A stretch of 64,000 bases of DNA, taken from Metallyticus violacea (Eukaryota > Arthropoda > Insecta > Mantodea > Metallyticidae). Both the position numbers and the translations under genes were made by a program. Each line of letters opens with the position of its first letter. Positions within the stretch are counted from its first letter, which is position 1. The stretch spans positions 65,639,501-65,703,500 of the forward strand of contig CM060834.1 in assembly GCA_030762175.1 (NCBI GenBank). Direction: 5' to 3'. Below, piece after piece: positions 39,701 through 53,593 of this stretch. The notes under the pieces were generated by a model, which worked only from the letters and a program-made list of their open reading frames with translations, was not told the DNA's origin and searched no databases.

Positions 39701-42700
39701 TAGCCTCAGAAAAGCATAGATGTGCGCAAAGAATCTCGAAAAGAAAAAAATTTTTTTTCGAAGTTTGAAAACTTCGTTAGAATCACTTTTTTTCCGTTCT
39801 TATTTGAGATAACTGGTTCTCTTTCATTATACTAGTTTGATAGCCTCAGACAAGCATATTATGCGCAAAGAATCTCGAAAAGAAAAAAATTTTTTTTCGA
39901 AGTTTGGAAACTTACTTAGAATCACTTTTTTTCCATTCTTATTTGAGATAACTTGTTCTCTTTCATTATACTTGTTTGATAGCCTTAGACAAGCATATTA
40001 TGCGCAAAGAATCTCGAAAAGAAAAAAATTTTTTTTCGAAGTTTGGAAACTTCGTTTGAATCACTTTTTTTCCGTTCTTATTTAAGATTACTGGTTCTCT
40101 TTCATTATACTAGTTTGATAGCCTCAGACAAGCATATTATGCGCAAAGAATCTCGAAAAGAAAAAATTTTTTTTTCGAAGTTTGGAAACTTCGTTAGAAT
40201 CACTTTTTTTCCGTTCTTATTTGAGATAACTTGTTCTCTTTCATTATACTAGTTTGATAGCCTTAGACAAGCATATTATGCGCAAAGAATCTCGAAAGGA
40301 AAAAATTTTTTTTTCGAAGTTTGGAAACTTCGTTAGAATCACTTTTTTTCCGTTCTTATTTGAGATAACTTGTTCTCTTTCATTATACTAGTTTGATAGC
40401 CTTAGACAAGCATATTATGCGCAAAGAATCTCGAAAGGAAAAAAATTTTTTTTCGAAGTTTGGAAACTTCGTTAGAATCACTTTTTTTCCGTTCTTATTT
40501 GAGATAACTGGTTCTCTTTCATTATACTTGTTTGATAGCCTGAGACAGGCATATTATGCGCAAAGAATCTCGAAAAGAAAAAAATTTTTTTTCGAAGTTT
40601 GGAAACTACCTTGGAATCACTTTTTTTCCGTTCTTATTTGAGATAACTTGTTCTCTTTCATTATACTAGTTTGATAGCCTTAGACAAGCATATTATGCGC
40701 AAAGAATCTCGAAAAGAAAAAAATTTTTTTTCGAAGTTTGGAAACTTCGTTAGAATCACTTTTTTTCCATTCTTATTTGAGATAACTTGTTCTCTTTCAT
40801 TATACTTGTTTGATAGCCTGAGACAAGCATATTATGAGCAAAGAATCTCGAAAAGAAAAAAGTTTTTTTTCGAAGTTTGGAAACTACCTTAGAATCACTT
40901 TTTTTCCATTCTTATTTGAGATAACTTGTTCTCTTTCATTATACTAGTTTGATAGCCTCAGACAAGCATATTATGCGCAAAGAATCTCGAAAAGAAAAAA
41001 ATTTTTTTTCGAAGTTTGGAAACTTCGTTAGAATCACTTTTTTTCCGTTCTTATTTCAGTTAACTTGTTCTCTTTCATTATACTAGTTTGATATCCTTAG
41101 ACAAGCATATTATGCGCAAAGAATCTCGAAAAGAAAAAAATTATTTTTCGAAGTTTGGAAACTTCGTTAGAATCACTTTTTTTCCGTTCTTATTTGAGAT
41201 AACTGGTTCTCTTTCTTTATACTAGTTTGATAGCCTCAGACAAGCATATTATGCGCAAAGAATCTCGAAAAGAAAAAAATTTTTTTTCGAAGTTTGGAAA
41301 CTTCGTTAGAATCACTTTTTTTCCGTTCTTATTTCAGATTACTGGTTCTCTTTCATTATACTAGTTTGATAGCCTCAGACAAGCATATTATGCGCAAAGA
41401 ATCTCGAAAAGAAAAAAATTTTTTTTCGAAGTTTGGAAACTTCGTTAGAATCACTTTTTTTCCGTTCTTATTTGAGATAACTTGTTCTCTTTCATTATAC
41501 TTGTTTGATAGCCTTAGACAAGCATATTATGCACAAAGAATCTAGAAAAGAAAAAAATTTTTTTTCGAAGTTTGGAAACTTCCTTAGAATCACTTTTTTT
41601 CCATTCTTATTTGAGATAACTTGTTCTCTTTCATTATACTAGTTTGATAGCCTCAGACAAGCATATTATGCGCAAAGAATCTCGAAAAGAAAAAAATTTT
41701 TTTTCGAAGTTTGGAATCTTCCTTAGAATCACTTTTTTTCCATTCTTATTTGAGATAACTTGTTCTGTTTCATTATACTAGTTTGATAGCCTTAGACAAG
41801 CATATTATGCGCAAAGAATCTCGAAAAGAAAAAAATTTTTTTTCGAAGTTTGGAAACTTCGTTAGAATCACTTTTTTTCCGTTATTATTTAAGATAACTT
41901 GTTCTCTTTCATTATACTAGTTTGATAGCCTTAGACAAGCATATTATGCGCAAAGAATCTCGAAAAGAAAAACATTTTTTTTTGAAGTTTGGAAACTTCG
42001 TTAGAATCACTTTTTTTCCGTTCTTATTTGAAATAACTGGTTTTCTTTCATTATACTAGTTTGATAGCCTTAGACAAGCATATTATGCGCAAAGAATCTC
42101 GAAAAGAAAAAAATTTTTTTTCGAAGTTTGGAAACTTCGTTAGAATCACTTTTTTTCCATTCTTATTTGAGATAACTTGTTCTCTTTCATTATACTTGTT
42201 TGATAGCCTGAGACAAGCCTATTATGCGCAAAGAATCTCGAAAAGAAAAAAATTTTTTTTCGAAGTTTGGAAACTACCTTAGAATCACTTTTTTTCCATT
42301 CTTATTTGAGATAACTTGTTCTCTTTCATTATACTAGTTTGATAGCCTCAGACAAGCATATTATGCGCAAAGAATCTCGAAAAGAAAAAAATTTTTTTTC
42401 GAAGTTTGGAAACTTCGTTAGAATCACTTTTTTTCCGTTCTTATTTAAGTTAACTTGTTCTCTTTCATTATACTAGTTTGATATCCTTAGACAAGCATAT
42501 TATGCGCAAAGAATCTCGAAAAGAAAAAAATTTTTTTTCGAAGTTTGGAAACTTCGTTAGAATCACTTTTTTTCCGTTCTTATTTGAGATAACTGGTTCT
42601 CTTTCATTATACTAGTTTGATAGCCTCAGACAAGCATATAATGCGCAAAGAATCTGGAAAGGAAAAAAATTTTTTTTCGAAGTTTGGAAACTTCCTTAGA

Positions 42701-45700
42701 ATCACTTTTTTTCCATTCTTATTTGAGATAACTTGTTCTCTTTCATTATACTTGTTTGATAGCCTCAGACAAGCATATTATGCGCAAAGAATTTCGAAAA
42801 GAAAAAAATTTTATTTCGAAGTTTGGAAACTTCGTTAGAATCACTTTTTTTCCGTTCTTATTTAAGATTACTGGTTCTCTTTCATTATACTAGTTTGATA
42901 GCCTCAGACAAGCATATTATGCGTAAAGAATGTCGAAAAGAAAAAAATTTTATTTCGAAGGTTTGAATATTCGTTAGAATCACTTTTTTTCCGTTCTTAT
43001 TTGAGATAACTGGTTCTCTTTCATTATACTACTTTGATAGCCTCAGAAAAGCATATTATGCGCAAAGAATCTCGAAAAGAAAAATATTTTTTTTCGAAGA
43101 TTGGAAACCTCGTTAGAATCACTTTTTTTCCGTTCTTATTTAAGATTACTGGTTCTCGTTCATTATACTAGTTTGATAGCCTCAGACAAGCATATTATGC
43201 GCAAAGAATCTCGAAAAGAAAAAAATTTTTTTTCGAAGTTTGGAAACTTCGTTAGAATCACTTTTTTTCCGTTCTTATTTGAGATAACTTGTTCTCTTTC
43301 ATTATACTTGTTTGATAGCCTGAGACAAGCATATTATGCGCAAAGAATCTCGAAAAGAAAAAAATTTTTTTTCGAAGTTTGGAAACTTCCTTAGAATCAC
43401 TTTTTTTCCATTCTTATTTGAGATAACTTGTTCTCTTTCATTATACTAGTTTGATAGCCTCAGACAAGCATATTATGCGCAAAGAATCTCGAAAAGAAAA
43501 AAATTTTTTTTCGAAGTTTGGAAACTACCTTAGAATCACTTTTTTTCCGTTCTTATTTGAGATAACTTGTTCTCTTTCATTATACTAGTTTGATAGCCTT
43601 AGACAAGCATATTATGCGCAAAGAATCTCGAAAAGAAAAAAATTTTTTTTCGAAGTTTGGAAACTTCGTTAGAATCACTTTTTTTCCATTCTTATTTGAG
43701 ATAACTTGTTCTCTTTCATTATACTTGTTTGATAGCCTGAGACAAGCATATTATGCGCAAAGAATCTCGAAAAGAAAAAAGTTTTTTTTCGAAGTTTGGA
43801 AACTACCTTAGAATCACTTTTTTTCCATTCTTATTTGAGATAACTTGTTCTCTTTCATTATACTAGTTTGATAGCCTCAGACAAGCATATTATGCGCAAA
43901 GAATCTCGAAAAGAAAAAAATTTTTTTTCGAAGTTTGGAAACTTCCTTAGAATCACTTTTTTTCCTTTCTTATTTAAGTTAACTTGTTCTCTTTCATTAT
44001 ACTAGTTTGATATCCTTAGACAAGCATATTATGCGCAAAGAATCTCGAAAAGAAAAAAATTATTTTTCGAAGTTTGGAAACTTCGTTAGAATCACTTTTT
44101 TTCCGTTCTTATTTGAGATAACTGGTTCTCTTTCATTATACTAGTTTGATAGCCTCAGACAAGCATATTATGCGCAAAGAATCTCGAAAAGAAAAAAATT
44201 TTTTTTCGAAGTTTGGAAACTTCGTTAGAATCACTTTTTTTCCGTTCTTATTTAAGATTACTGGTTCTCTTTCATTATACTAGTTTGATAGCCTCAGACA
44301 AGCATATTATGCGCAAAGAATCTCGAAAAGAAAAAAATTTTTTTTCGAAGTTTGGAAACTTCGTTAGAATCACTTTTTTTCCGTTCTTATTTGAGATAAC
44401 TTGTTCTCTTTCATTATACTTGTTTCATAGCCTTAGACAAGCATATTATGCGCAAAGAATCTCGAAAAGAAAAAAATTTTTTTTCGAAGTTTGGAAACTT
44501 CCTTAGAATCACTTTTTTTCCATTCTTATTTGAGATAACTTGTTCTCTTTCATTATACTAGTTTGATAGCCTCAGACAAGCATATTATGCGCAAAGAATC
44601 TCGAAAAGAAAAAAATTTTTTTTCGAAGTTTGGAATCTTCCTTAGAATCACTTTTTTTCCATTCTTATTTGAGATAACTTGTTCTGTTTCATTATACTAG
44701 TTTGATAGCCTTAGACAAGCATATTATGCGCAAAGAATCTCGAAAAGAAAAAAATTTTTTTTTTTAGTTTGGAAACTTCGTTAGAATCACTTTTTTTCCG
44801 TTATTATTTAAGATAACTTATTCTCTTTCATTATACTAGTTTGATAGCCTTAGACAAGCATATTATGCGCAAAGAATCTCGAAAAGAAAAAAATTTTTTT
44901 TTGAAGTTTGGAAACTTCGTTAGAATCACTTTTTTTCCGTTCTTATTTGAAATAACTGTATGTCTTTCATTATACTAGTTTGATAGCCTTAGACAAGCAT
45001 ATTATGCGCAAAGAATCTCGAAAAGAAAAAAATTTTTTTTCGAAGTTTGGAAACTTCGTTAGAATCACTTTTTTTCCATTCTTATTTGAGATAACTTGTT
45101 CTCTTTCATTATACTTGTTTGATAGCCTGAGACAAGCCTATTATGCGCAAAGAATCTCGAAAAGAAAAAAATTTTTTTTCGAAGTTTGGAAACTACCTTA
45201 GAATCACTTTTTTTCCATTCTTATTTGAGATAACTTGTTCTCTTTCATTATACTAGTTTGATAGCCTCAGACAAGCATATTATGCGCAAAGAATCTCGAA
45301 AAGAAAAAAATTTTTTTTCGAAGTTTGGAAACTTCGTTAGAATCACTTTTTTTCCGTTCTTATTTAAGTTAACTTGTTCTCTTTCATTATACTAGTTTGA
45401 TAGCCTTAGACAAGCATATTATGCGCAAAGAATCTCGAAAAGAAAAAAATTTTTTTTCGAAGTTTGGAAACTTCGTTAGAATCACTTTTTTTCCGTTCTT
45501 ATTTGAGATAACTGGTTCTCTTTCATTATACTAGTTTGATAGCCTCAGACAAGCATATAATGCGCAAAGAATCTGGAAAGAAAAAAAATTTTTTTTCGAA
45601 GTTTGGAAACTTCCTTAGAATCACTTTTTTTCCATTCTTATTTGAGATAACTTGTTCTCTTTCATTATACTTGTTTGATAGCCTCAGACAAGCATATTAT

Positions 45701-46786
45701 GCGCAAAGAATTTCGAAAAGAAAAAAATTTTATTTCGAAGTTTGGAAACTTCGTTAGAATCACTTTTTTTCCGTTCTTATTTAAGATTACTGGTTCTCTT
45801 TCATTATACTAGTTTGATAGCCTCAGACAAGCATATTATGCGCAAAGAATGTCGAAAAGAAAAAAATTTTATTTCGAAGGTTTGAATATTCGTTAGAATC
45901 ACTTTTTTTCCGTTCTTATTTGAGATAACTGGTTCTCTTTCATTATACTACTTTGATAGCCTCAGAAAAGCATATTATGCGCAAAGAATCTCGAAAAGAA
46001 ACATATTTTTTTTCGAAGATTGGAAACCTCGTTAGAATTACTTTTTTTCCGTTCTTATTTGAGATAACTGGTTCTCTTTCATTATACTAGTTTGATAGCC
46101 TCAGACAAGCATATTATGCGCAAAGAATCTCGAAAAGAAAAAAATTTTTTTTCGAAGTTTGGAAACTTCGTTAGAATCACTTTTTTTCCATTCTTATTTG
46201 AGATAACTTGTTCTCTTTCATTATACTAGTTTAATAGCCTTAGACAAGCATATTATGCGCAAAGAATCTCGAAAAGAAAAAAATTATTTTTCGAAGTTTG
46301 GAAAATTCGTTAGAATCACTTTTTTTCCGTTCTTATTTGAGATAACTGGTTCTCTTTCATTATACTAGTTTGATAGCCTCAGACAAGCATATTATGCGCA
46401 AAGAATCTCGAAAAGAAAAAAATTTTTTTTCGAAGTTTGGAAACTTCGTTAGAATCACTTTTTTTCCGTTCTTATTTAAGATTACTGGTTCTCTTTCATT
46501 ATACTAGTTTGATAGCCTCAGACAAGCATATTATGCGCAAAGAATCTCGAAAAGAAAAAAATTTTTTTTCGAAGTTTGGAAACTTCGTTAGAATCACTTT
46601 TTTTCCGTTCTTATTTGAGATAACTTGTTCTCTTTCATTATACTAGTTTGATAGCCTCAGACAAGCATATTATGCGCAAAGAATCTCGAAAAGAAAAAAA
46701 TTTTTTTTCGAAGTTTGGAATCTTCCTTAGAATCACTTTTTTTCCATTCTTATTTGAGATAACTTGTTCTCTTTCATTATACTAGT
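36778..46786 (+). repeat. Block C: patchwork of segments shared with A and B
   Basis: About 72 monomers with no new sequence type. 36.9-38.05 kb pairs with 40.93-42.1 kb (offset 4032; both have TATTTCAGTTAAC and TATTTCAGATTAC). 38.1-39.1 kb pairs with about 42.3-43.1 kb (offset 4171 at the monomers starting 38446 and 42617). 39.14-40.95 kb follows 3.05-4.87 kb of block A (offset about 36094), including ATTATGAGCAAAG. 43.5-46.25 kb follows 26.3-29.0 kb of block B (offset 17216). The monomer near 38821 has a unique 2-bp gain (TTATTTTTAAGATAAC), and the one near 44755 has a T-run in place of CGA. No gene was seen. Confidence 0.75.
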
Positions 46787-49700
46787 TTGATAGCCTCAGA
46801 CAAGCATATTATGCGCAAAGAATCTCGAAAAGAAAAAAATTTTTTTTCGAAGTTTGGAATCTTCCTTAGAATCACTTTTTTTCCATTCTTATTTGAGATA
46901 ACTTGTTCTGTTTCATTATACTAGTTTGATAGCCTTAGACAAGCATATTATGCGCAAAGAATCTCGAAAAGAAAAAAATTTTTTTTCGAAGTTTGGAAAC
47001 TTCGTTAGAATCACTTTTTTTCCGTTATTATTTAAGATAACTTGTTCTCTTTCATTATACTAGTTTGATAGCCTTAGACAAGCATATTATGCGCAAAGAA
47101 TCTCGAAAAGAAAAAAATTTTTTTTTGAAGTTTGGAAACTTCGTTAGAATCACTTTTTTTCCGTTCTTATTTGAAATAACTGGTTTTCTTTCATTATACT
47201 AGTTTGATAGCCTTAGACAAGCATATTATGCGCAAAGAATCTCGAAAAGAAAAAAATTTTTTTTCGAAGTTTGGAAACTTCGTTACAATCACTTTTTTTC
47301 CATTCTTATTTGAGATAACTTGTTCTCTTTCATTATACTTGTTTGATAGCCTGAGACAAGCCTATTATGCGCAAAGAATCTCGAAAAGAAAAAAATTTTT
47401 TTTCGAAGTTTGGAAACTACCTTAGAATCACTTTTTTTCCATTCTTATTTGAGATAACTTGTTCTCTTTCATTATACTAGTTTGATAGCCTCAGACAAGC
47501 ATATTATGCGCAAAGAATCTCGAAAAGAAAAAATTTTTTTTTCGAAGTTTGGAAACTTCGTTAGAATCACTTTTTTTCCGTTCTTATTTAAGTTAACTTG
47601 TTCTCTTTCATTATACTAGTTTGATAGCCTCAGAAAAGCATAGATGTGCGCAAAGAATCTCGAAAAGAAAAAAATTTTTTTTCGAAGTTTGAAAACTTCG
47701 TTAGAATCACTTTTTTTCCGTTCTTATTTGAGATAACTGGTTCTCTTTCATTATACTAGTTTGATAGCCTCAGACAAGCATATTATGCGCAAAGAATCTC
47801 GAAAAGAAAAAAATTTTTTTTCGAAGTTTGGAAACTTACTTAGAATCACTTTTTTTCCATTCTTATTTGAGATAACTTGTTCTCTTTCATTATACTTGTT
47901 TGATAGCCTTAGACAAGCATATTATGCGCAAAGAATCTCGAAAAGAAAAAAATTTTTTTTCGAAGTTTGGAAACTTCGTTAGAATCACTTTTTTTCCGTT
48001 CTTATTTAAGATTACTGGTTCTCTTTCATTATACTAGTTTGATAGCCTCAGACAAGCATATTATGCGCAAAGAATCTCGAAAAGAAAAAATTTTTTTTTC
48101 GAAGTTTGGAAACTTCGTTAGAATCACTTTTTTTCCGTTCTTATTTGAGATAACTTGTTCTCTTTCATTATACTAGTTTGATAGCCTTAGACAAGCATAT
48201 TATGCGCAAAGAATCTCGAAAAGAAAAAAATTTTTTTTCGAAGTTTGGAAACTTCGTTAGAATCACTTTTTTTCCGTTCTTATTTAAGTTAACTTGTTCT
48301 CTTTCATTATACTAGTTTGATATCCTTAGACAAGCATATTATGCGCAAAGATTCTCGAAAAGAAAAAAATTATTTTTCGAAGTTTGGAAACTTCGTTAGA
48401 ATCACTTTTTTTCCGTTCTTATTTGAGATAACTGGTTCTCTTTCATTATACTAGTTTGATAGCCTCAGACAAGCATATTATGCGCAAAGAATCTCGAAAA
48501 GAAAAAAATTTTTTTTCGAAGTTTGGAAACTTCGTTAGAATCACTTTTTTTCCGTTCTTATTTAAGATTACTGGTTCTCTTTCATTATACTAGTTTGATA
48601 GCCTCAGACAAGCATATTATGCGCAAAGAATCTCGAAAAGAAAAAAATTTTTTTTCGAAGTTTGGAAACTTCGTTAGAATCACTTTTTTTCCGTTCTTAT
48701 TTGAGATAACTTGTTCTCTTTCATTATACTTGTTTGATAGCCTTAGACAAGCATATTATGCGCAAAGAATCTCGAAAAGAAAAAAATTTTTTTTCGAAGT
48801 TTGGAATCTTCCTTAGAATCACTTTTTTTCCATTCTTATTTGAGATAACTTGTTCTCTTTCATTATACTAGTTTGATAGCCTCAGACAAGCATATTATGC
48901 GCAAAGAATCTCGAAAAGAAAAAAAATTTTTTTCGAAGTTTGGAATCTTCCTTAGAATCACTTTTTTTCCATTCTTATTTGAGATAACTTGTTCTGCTTC
49001 ATTATACTAGTTTGATAGCCTTAGACAAGCATATTATGCGAAAGAATCTCGAAAAGAAAAAAATTTTTTTTCGAAGTTTGGAAACTTCGTTAGAATCACT
49101 TTTTTTCCGTTATTATTTAAGATAACTTGTTCTCTTTCATTATACTAGTTTGATAGCCTTAGACAAGCATATTATGCGCAAAGAATCTCGAAAAGAAAAA
49201 AATTTTTTTTTGAAGTTTGGAAACTTCGTTAGAATCACTTTTTTTCCGTTCTTATTTGAAATAACTGGTTTTCTTTCATTATACTAGTTTGATAGCCTTA
49301 GACAAGCATATTATGCGCAAAGAATCTCGAAAAGAAAAAAATTTTTTTTCGAAGTTTGGAAACTTCGTTAGAATCACTTTTTTTCCATTCTTATTTGAGA
49401 TAACTTGTTCTCTTTCATTATACTTGTTTGATAGCCTGAGACAAGCCTATTATGCGCAAAGAATCTCGAAAAGAAAAAAATTTTTTTTGAAGTTTGGAAA
49501 CTACCTTAGAATCACTTTTTTTCCATTCTTATTTGAGATAACTTGTTCTCTTTCATTATACTAGTTTGATAGCCTCAGACAAGCATATTATGCGCAAAGA
49601 ATCTCGAAAAGAAAAAAATTTTTTTTCGAAGTTTGGAAACTTCGTTAGAATCACTTTTTTTCCGTTCTTATTTAAGTTAACTTGTTCTCTTTCATTATAC

Positions 49701-52342
49701 TAGTTTGATAGCCTTAGACAAGCATATTATGCGCAAAGAATCTCGAAAAGAAAAAAATTTTTTTTCGAAGTTTGGAAACTTCGTTAGAATCACTTTTTTT
49801 CCGTTCTTATTTGAGATAACTGGTTCTCTTTCATTATACTAGTTTGATAGCCTCAGACAAGCATATAATGCGCAAATAATCTGGAAAGGAAAAAAATTTT
49901 TTTTCGAAGTTTGGAAACTTCCTTAGAATCACTTTTTTTCCATTCTTATTTGAGATAACTTGTTCTCTTTCATTATACTTGTTTGATAGCCTCAGACAAG
50001 CATATTATGCGCAAAGAATTTCGAAAAGAAAAAAATTTTATTTCGAAGTTTGGAAACTTCGTTAGAATCACTTTTTTTCCGTTCTTATTTAAGATTACTG
50101 GTTCTCTTTCATTATACTAGTTTGATAGCCTCAGACAAGCATATTATGCGCAAAGAATCTCGAAAAGAAAAAAATTTTTTTCGAAGTTTGGAAACTTCGT
50201 TAGAATCACTTTTTTTCCGTTCTTATTTGAGATAACTGGTTCTCTTTCATTATACTAGTTTGATAGCCTCAGGCAAGCATATTATGCGCAAAGAATCTCG
50301 ATAAGAAAAAAATTTTTTTTCGAAGTTTGGAAACTTCCTTAGAATCACTTTTTTTCCATTCTTATTTGAGATAACTTGTTCTCTTTCATTATACTTGTTT
50401 GATAGCCTTAGACAAGCATATTATGCGCAAAGAATCTCGAAAAGAAAAAATTTTTTTTTCGAAGTTTGGAATATTCCTTAGAATCACTTTTTTTCCATTC
50501 TTATTTGAGATAACTTGTTCTCTTTCATTATACTAGTTTGATAGCCTTAGACAAGCATATTATGCGCAAAGAATCTCGAAAAGAAAAAAATTTTTTTCGA
50601 AGTTTGGAAACTTCGTTAGAATCACTTTTTTTCCGTTCTTATTTGAGATAACTGGTTCTCTTTCATTATACTAGTTTGATAGCCTCAGGCAAGCATATTA
50701 TGCGCAAAGAATCTCGAAAAGAAAAAAATTTTTTTTCGAAGTTTGGAAACTTCCTTAGAATCACTTTTTTTCCATTCTTATTTGAGATAACTTGTTCTCT
50801 TTCATTATACTTGTTTGATAGCCTTAGACAAGCATATTATGCGCAAAGAATCTCGAAAAGAAAAAATTTTTTTTTCGAAGTTTGGAAACTTCGTTAGAAT
50901 CACTTTTTTTCCGTTCTTATTTAAGATTACTGGTTCTCTTTCATTATACTAGTTTGATAGCCTCAGACAAGCATATTATGCGCAAAGAATCTCGAAAAAA
51001 AAAAAATTTTTTTTCGAAGTTTGGAAACTACGTTAGAATCACTTTTTTTCCGTTCTTATTTGAGATAACTTGTTCTCTTTCATTATACTAGTTTGATAGC
51101 CTTAGACAAGCATATTATGCGCAAAGAATCTCGAAAAGAAAAAAATTTTTTTTCGAAGTTTGGAAACTTCGTTAGAATCACTTTTTTTCCGTTCTTATTT
51201 GAGATAACTGGTTCTCTTTCATTATACTAGTTTGATAGCCTCAGACAAGCATATAATGCGCAAAGAATCTGGAAAGGAAAAAAATTTTTTTTCGAAGTTT
51301 GGAAATTTCCTTAGAATCACTTTTTTTCCATTCTTATTTGAGATAACTTGTTCTCTTTCATTATACTTGTTTGATAGCCTCAGACAAGCATATTATGCGC
51401 AAAGAATTTCGAAAAGAAAAAAATTTTATTTCGAAGTTTGGAAACTTCGTTAGAATCACTTTTTTTCCGTTCTTATTTAAGATTACTGGTTCTCTTTCAT
51501 TATACTAGTTTGATAGCCTCAGACAAGCATATTATGCGCAAAGAATCTCGAAAAGAAAAAAATTTTTTTTCGAAGTTTGGAAACTTCGTTAGAATCACTT
51601 TTTTTCCGTTCTTATTTGAGATAACTTGTTCTCTTTCATTATACTAGTTTGATAGCCTTAGACCAGCATATTATGCGCAAAGAATCTCGAAAAGAAAAAA
51701 ATTTTTTTTCGAAGTTTGGAAACTTCCTTAGAATCACTTTTTTTCCATTCTTATTTGAGATAACTTGTTCTCTTTCATTATACTTGTTTGATAGCCTTAG
51801 ACAAGCATATTATGCGCAAAGAATCTCGAAAAGAAAAAATTTTTTTTTCGAAGTTTGGAATATTCCTTAGAATCACTTTTTTTCCATTCTTATTTGAGAA
51901 AACTTGTTCTCTTTCATTATACTAGTTTGATAGCCTTAGACAAGCATATTATGCGCAAAGAATCTCGAAAAGAAAAAAATTTTTTTCGAAGTTTGGAAAC
52001 TTCGTTAGAATCACTTTTTTTCCGTTCTTATTTGAGATAACTGGTTCTCTTTCATTATACTAGTTTGATAGCCTTAGACAAGCATATTATGCGCAAAGAA
52101 TCTCGAAAAGAAAAAAATTTTTTTTCGAAGTTTAGAAACTTCCTTAGAATCACTTTTTTTCCATTCTTATTTGAGATAACTTGTTCTCTTTCATTATACT
52201 TGTTTGATAGCCTTAGACAAGCATATTATGCGCAAAGAATCTCAAAAAGAAAAAAATTTTTTTTCGAAGTTTGGAAACTTCCTTAGAATCACTTTTTTTC
52301 CATTCTTATTTGAGATAACTTGTTCTCTTTCATTATACTAGT
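46787..52342 (+). repeat. Lead-in to higher-order repeat: 5556-bp unit
   Basis: The monomer at 46787 (GGAATCTTCC with a TTCTGTTTC tail) recurs at 52343, and the following monomers recur in order. A shared private change, CTTCGTTACAATCAC, occurs at 47279 and 52835. The length is 40 monomers less 4 bp. The next copy (52343-57341, 4999 bp) has lost three monomers around 47.4-47.8 kb, including the 140-bp CATAGATGTG monomer at 47621, and one more near 54.48 kb. The left part (about 46.4-48.2 kb) also resembles 31.2-33.0 kb. Confidence 0.8.
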
Positions 52343-53593
52343 TTGATAGCCTCAGACAAGCATATTATGCGCAAAGAATCTCGAAAAGAAAAAAATTTTT
52401 TTTCGAAGTTTGGAATCTTCCTTAGAATCACTTTTTTTCCATTCTTATTTGAGATAACTTGTTCTGTTTCATTATACTAGTTTGATAGCCTTAGACAAGC
52501 ATATTATGCGCAAAGAATCTCGAAAAGAAAAAAATTTTTTTTCGAAGTTTGGAAACTTCGTTAGAATCACTTTTTTTCCGTTATTATTTAAGATAACTTG
52601 TTCTCTTTCATTATACTAGTTTGATAGCCTTAGACAAGCATATTATGCGCAAAGAATCTCGAAAAGAAAAAAATTTTTTTTTGAAGTTTGGAAACTTCGT
52701 TAGAATCACTTTTTTTCCGTTCTTATTTGAAATAACTGGTTTTCTTTCATTATACTAGTTTGATAGCCTTAGACAAGCATATTATGCGCAAAGAATCTCG
52801 AAAAGAAAAAAATTTTTTTTCGAAGTTTGGAAACTTCGTTACAATCACTTTTTTTCCATTCTTATTTGAGATAACTTGTTCTCTTTCATTATACTTGTTT
52901 GATAGCCTGAGACAAGCCTATTATGCGCAAAGAATCTCGAAAAGAAAAAAATTTTTTTTCGAAGTTTGGAAACTACCTTAGAATCACTTTTTTTCCATTC
53001 TTATTTGAGATAACTTGTTCTCTTTCATTATACTTGTTTGATAGCCTTAGACAAGCATATTATGCGCAAAGAATCTCGAAAAGAAAAAAATTTTTTTTCG
53101 AAGTTTGGAAACTTCGTTAGAATCACTTTTTTTCCGTTCTTATTTAAGATTACTGGTTCTCTTTCATTATACTAGTTTGATAGCCTCAGACAAGCATATT
53201 ATGCGCAAAGAATCTCGAAAAGAAAAAATTTTTTTTTCGAAGTTTGGAAACTTCGTTAGAATCACTTTTTTTCCGTTCTTATTTGAGATAACTTGTTCTC
53301 TTTCATTATACTAGTTTGATAGCCTTAGACAAGCATATTATGCGCAAAGAATCTCGAAAAGAAAAAAATTTTTTTTCGAAGTTTGGAAACTTCGTTAGAA
53401 TCACTTTTTTTCCGTTCTTATTTAAGTTAACTTGTTCTCTTTCATTATACTAGTTTGATATCCTTAGACAAGCATATTATGCGCAAAGATTCTCGAAAAG
53501 AAAAAAATTATTTTTCGAAGTTTGGAAACTTCGTTAGAATCACTTTTTTTCCGTTCTTATTTGAGATAACTGGTTCTCTTTCATTATACTAGT
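48456..53593 (+). repeat. Higher-order repeat unit H1 (5138 bp, about 37 monomers)
   Basis: Begins at a monomer homologous to those at 53594 and 59145. Ordered markers are GTTCTGCTTC (48991), ATTATGCGAAAGAATC (about 49032), a monomer lacking the C before GAAG (near 49488), GCAAATAATCTGG (about 49871), CTCGATAAG (about 50297), GGAATATTCC (about 50470), a second AATCTGGAAAGG monomer (51232) and TTAGACCAGC (about 51658). All recur in H2 and H3. Its last part, 52343-53593, derives from the 46.8-48.5 kb stretch and differs from the end of H2. Confidence 0.85.
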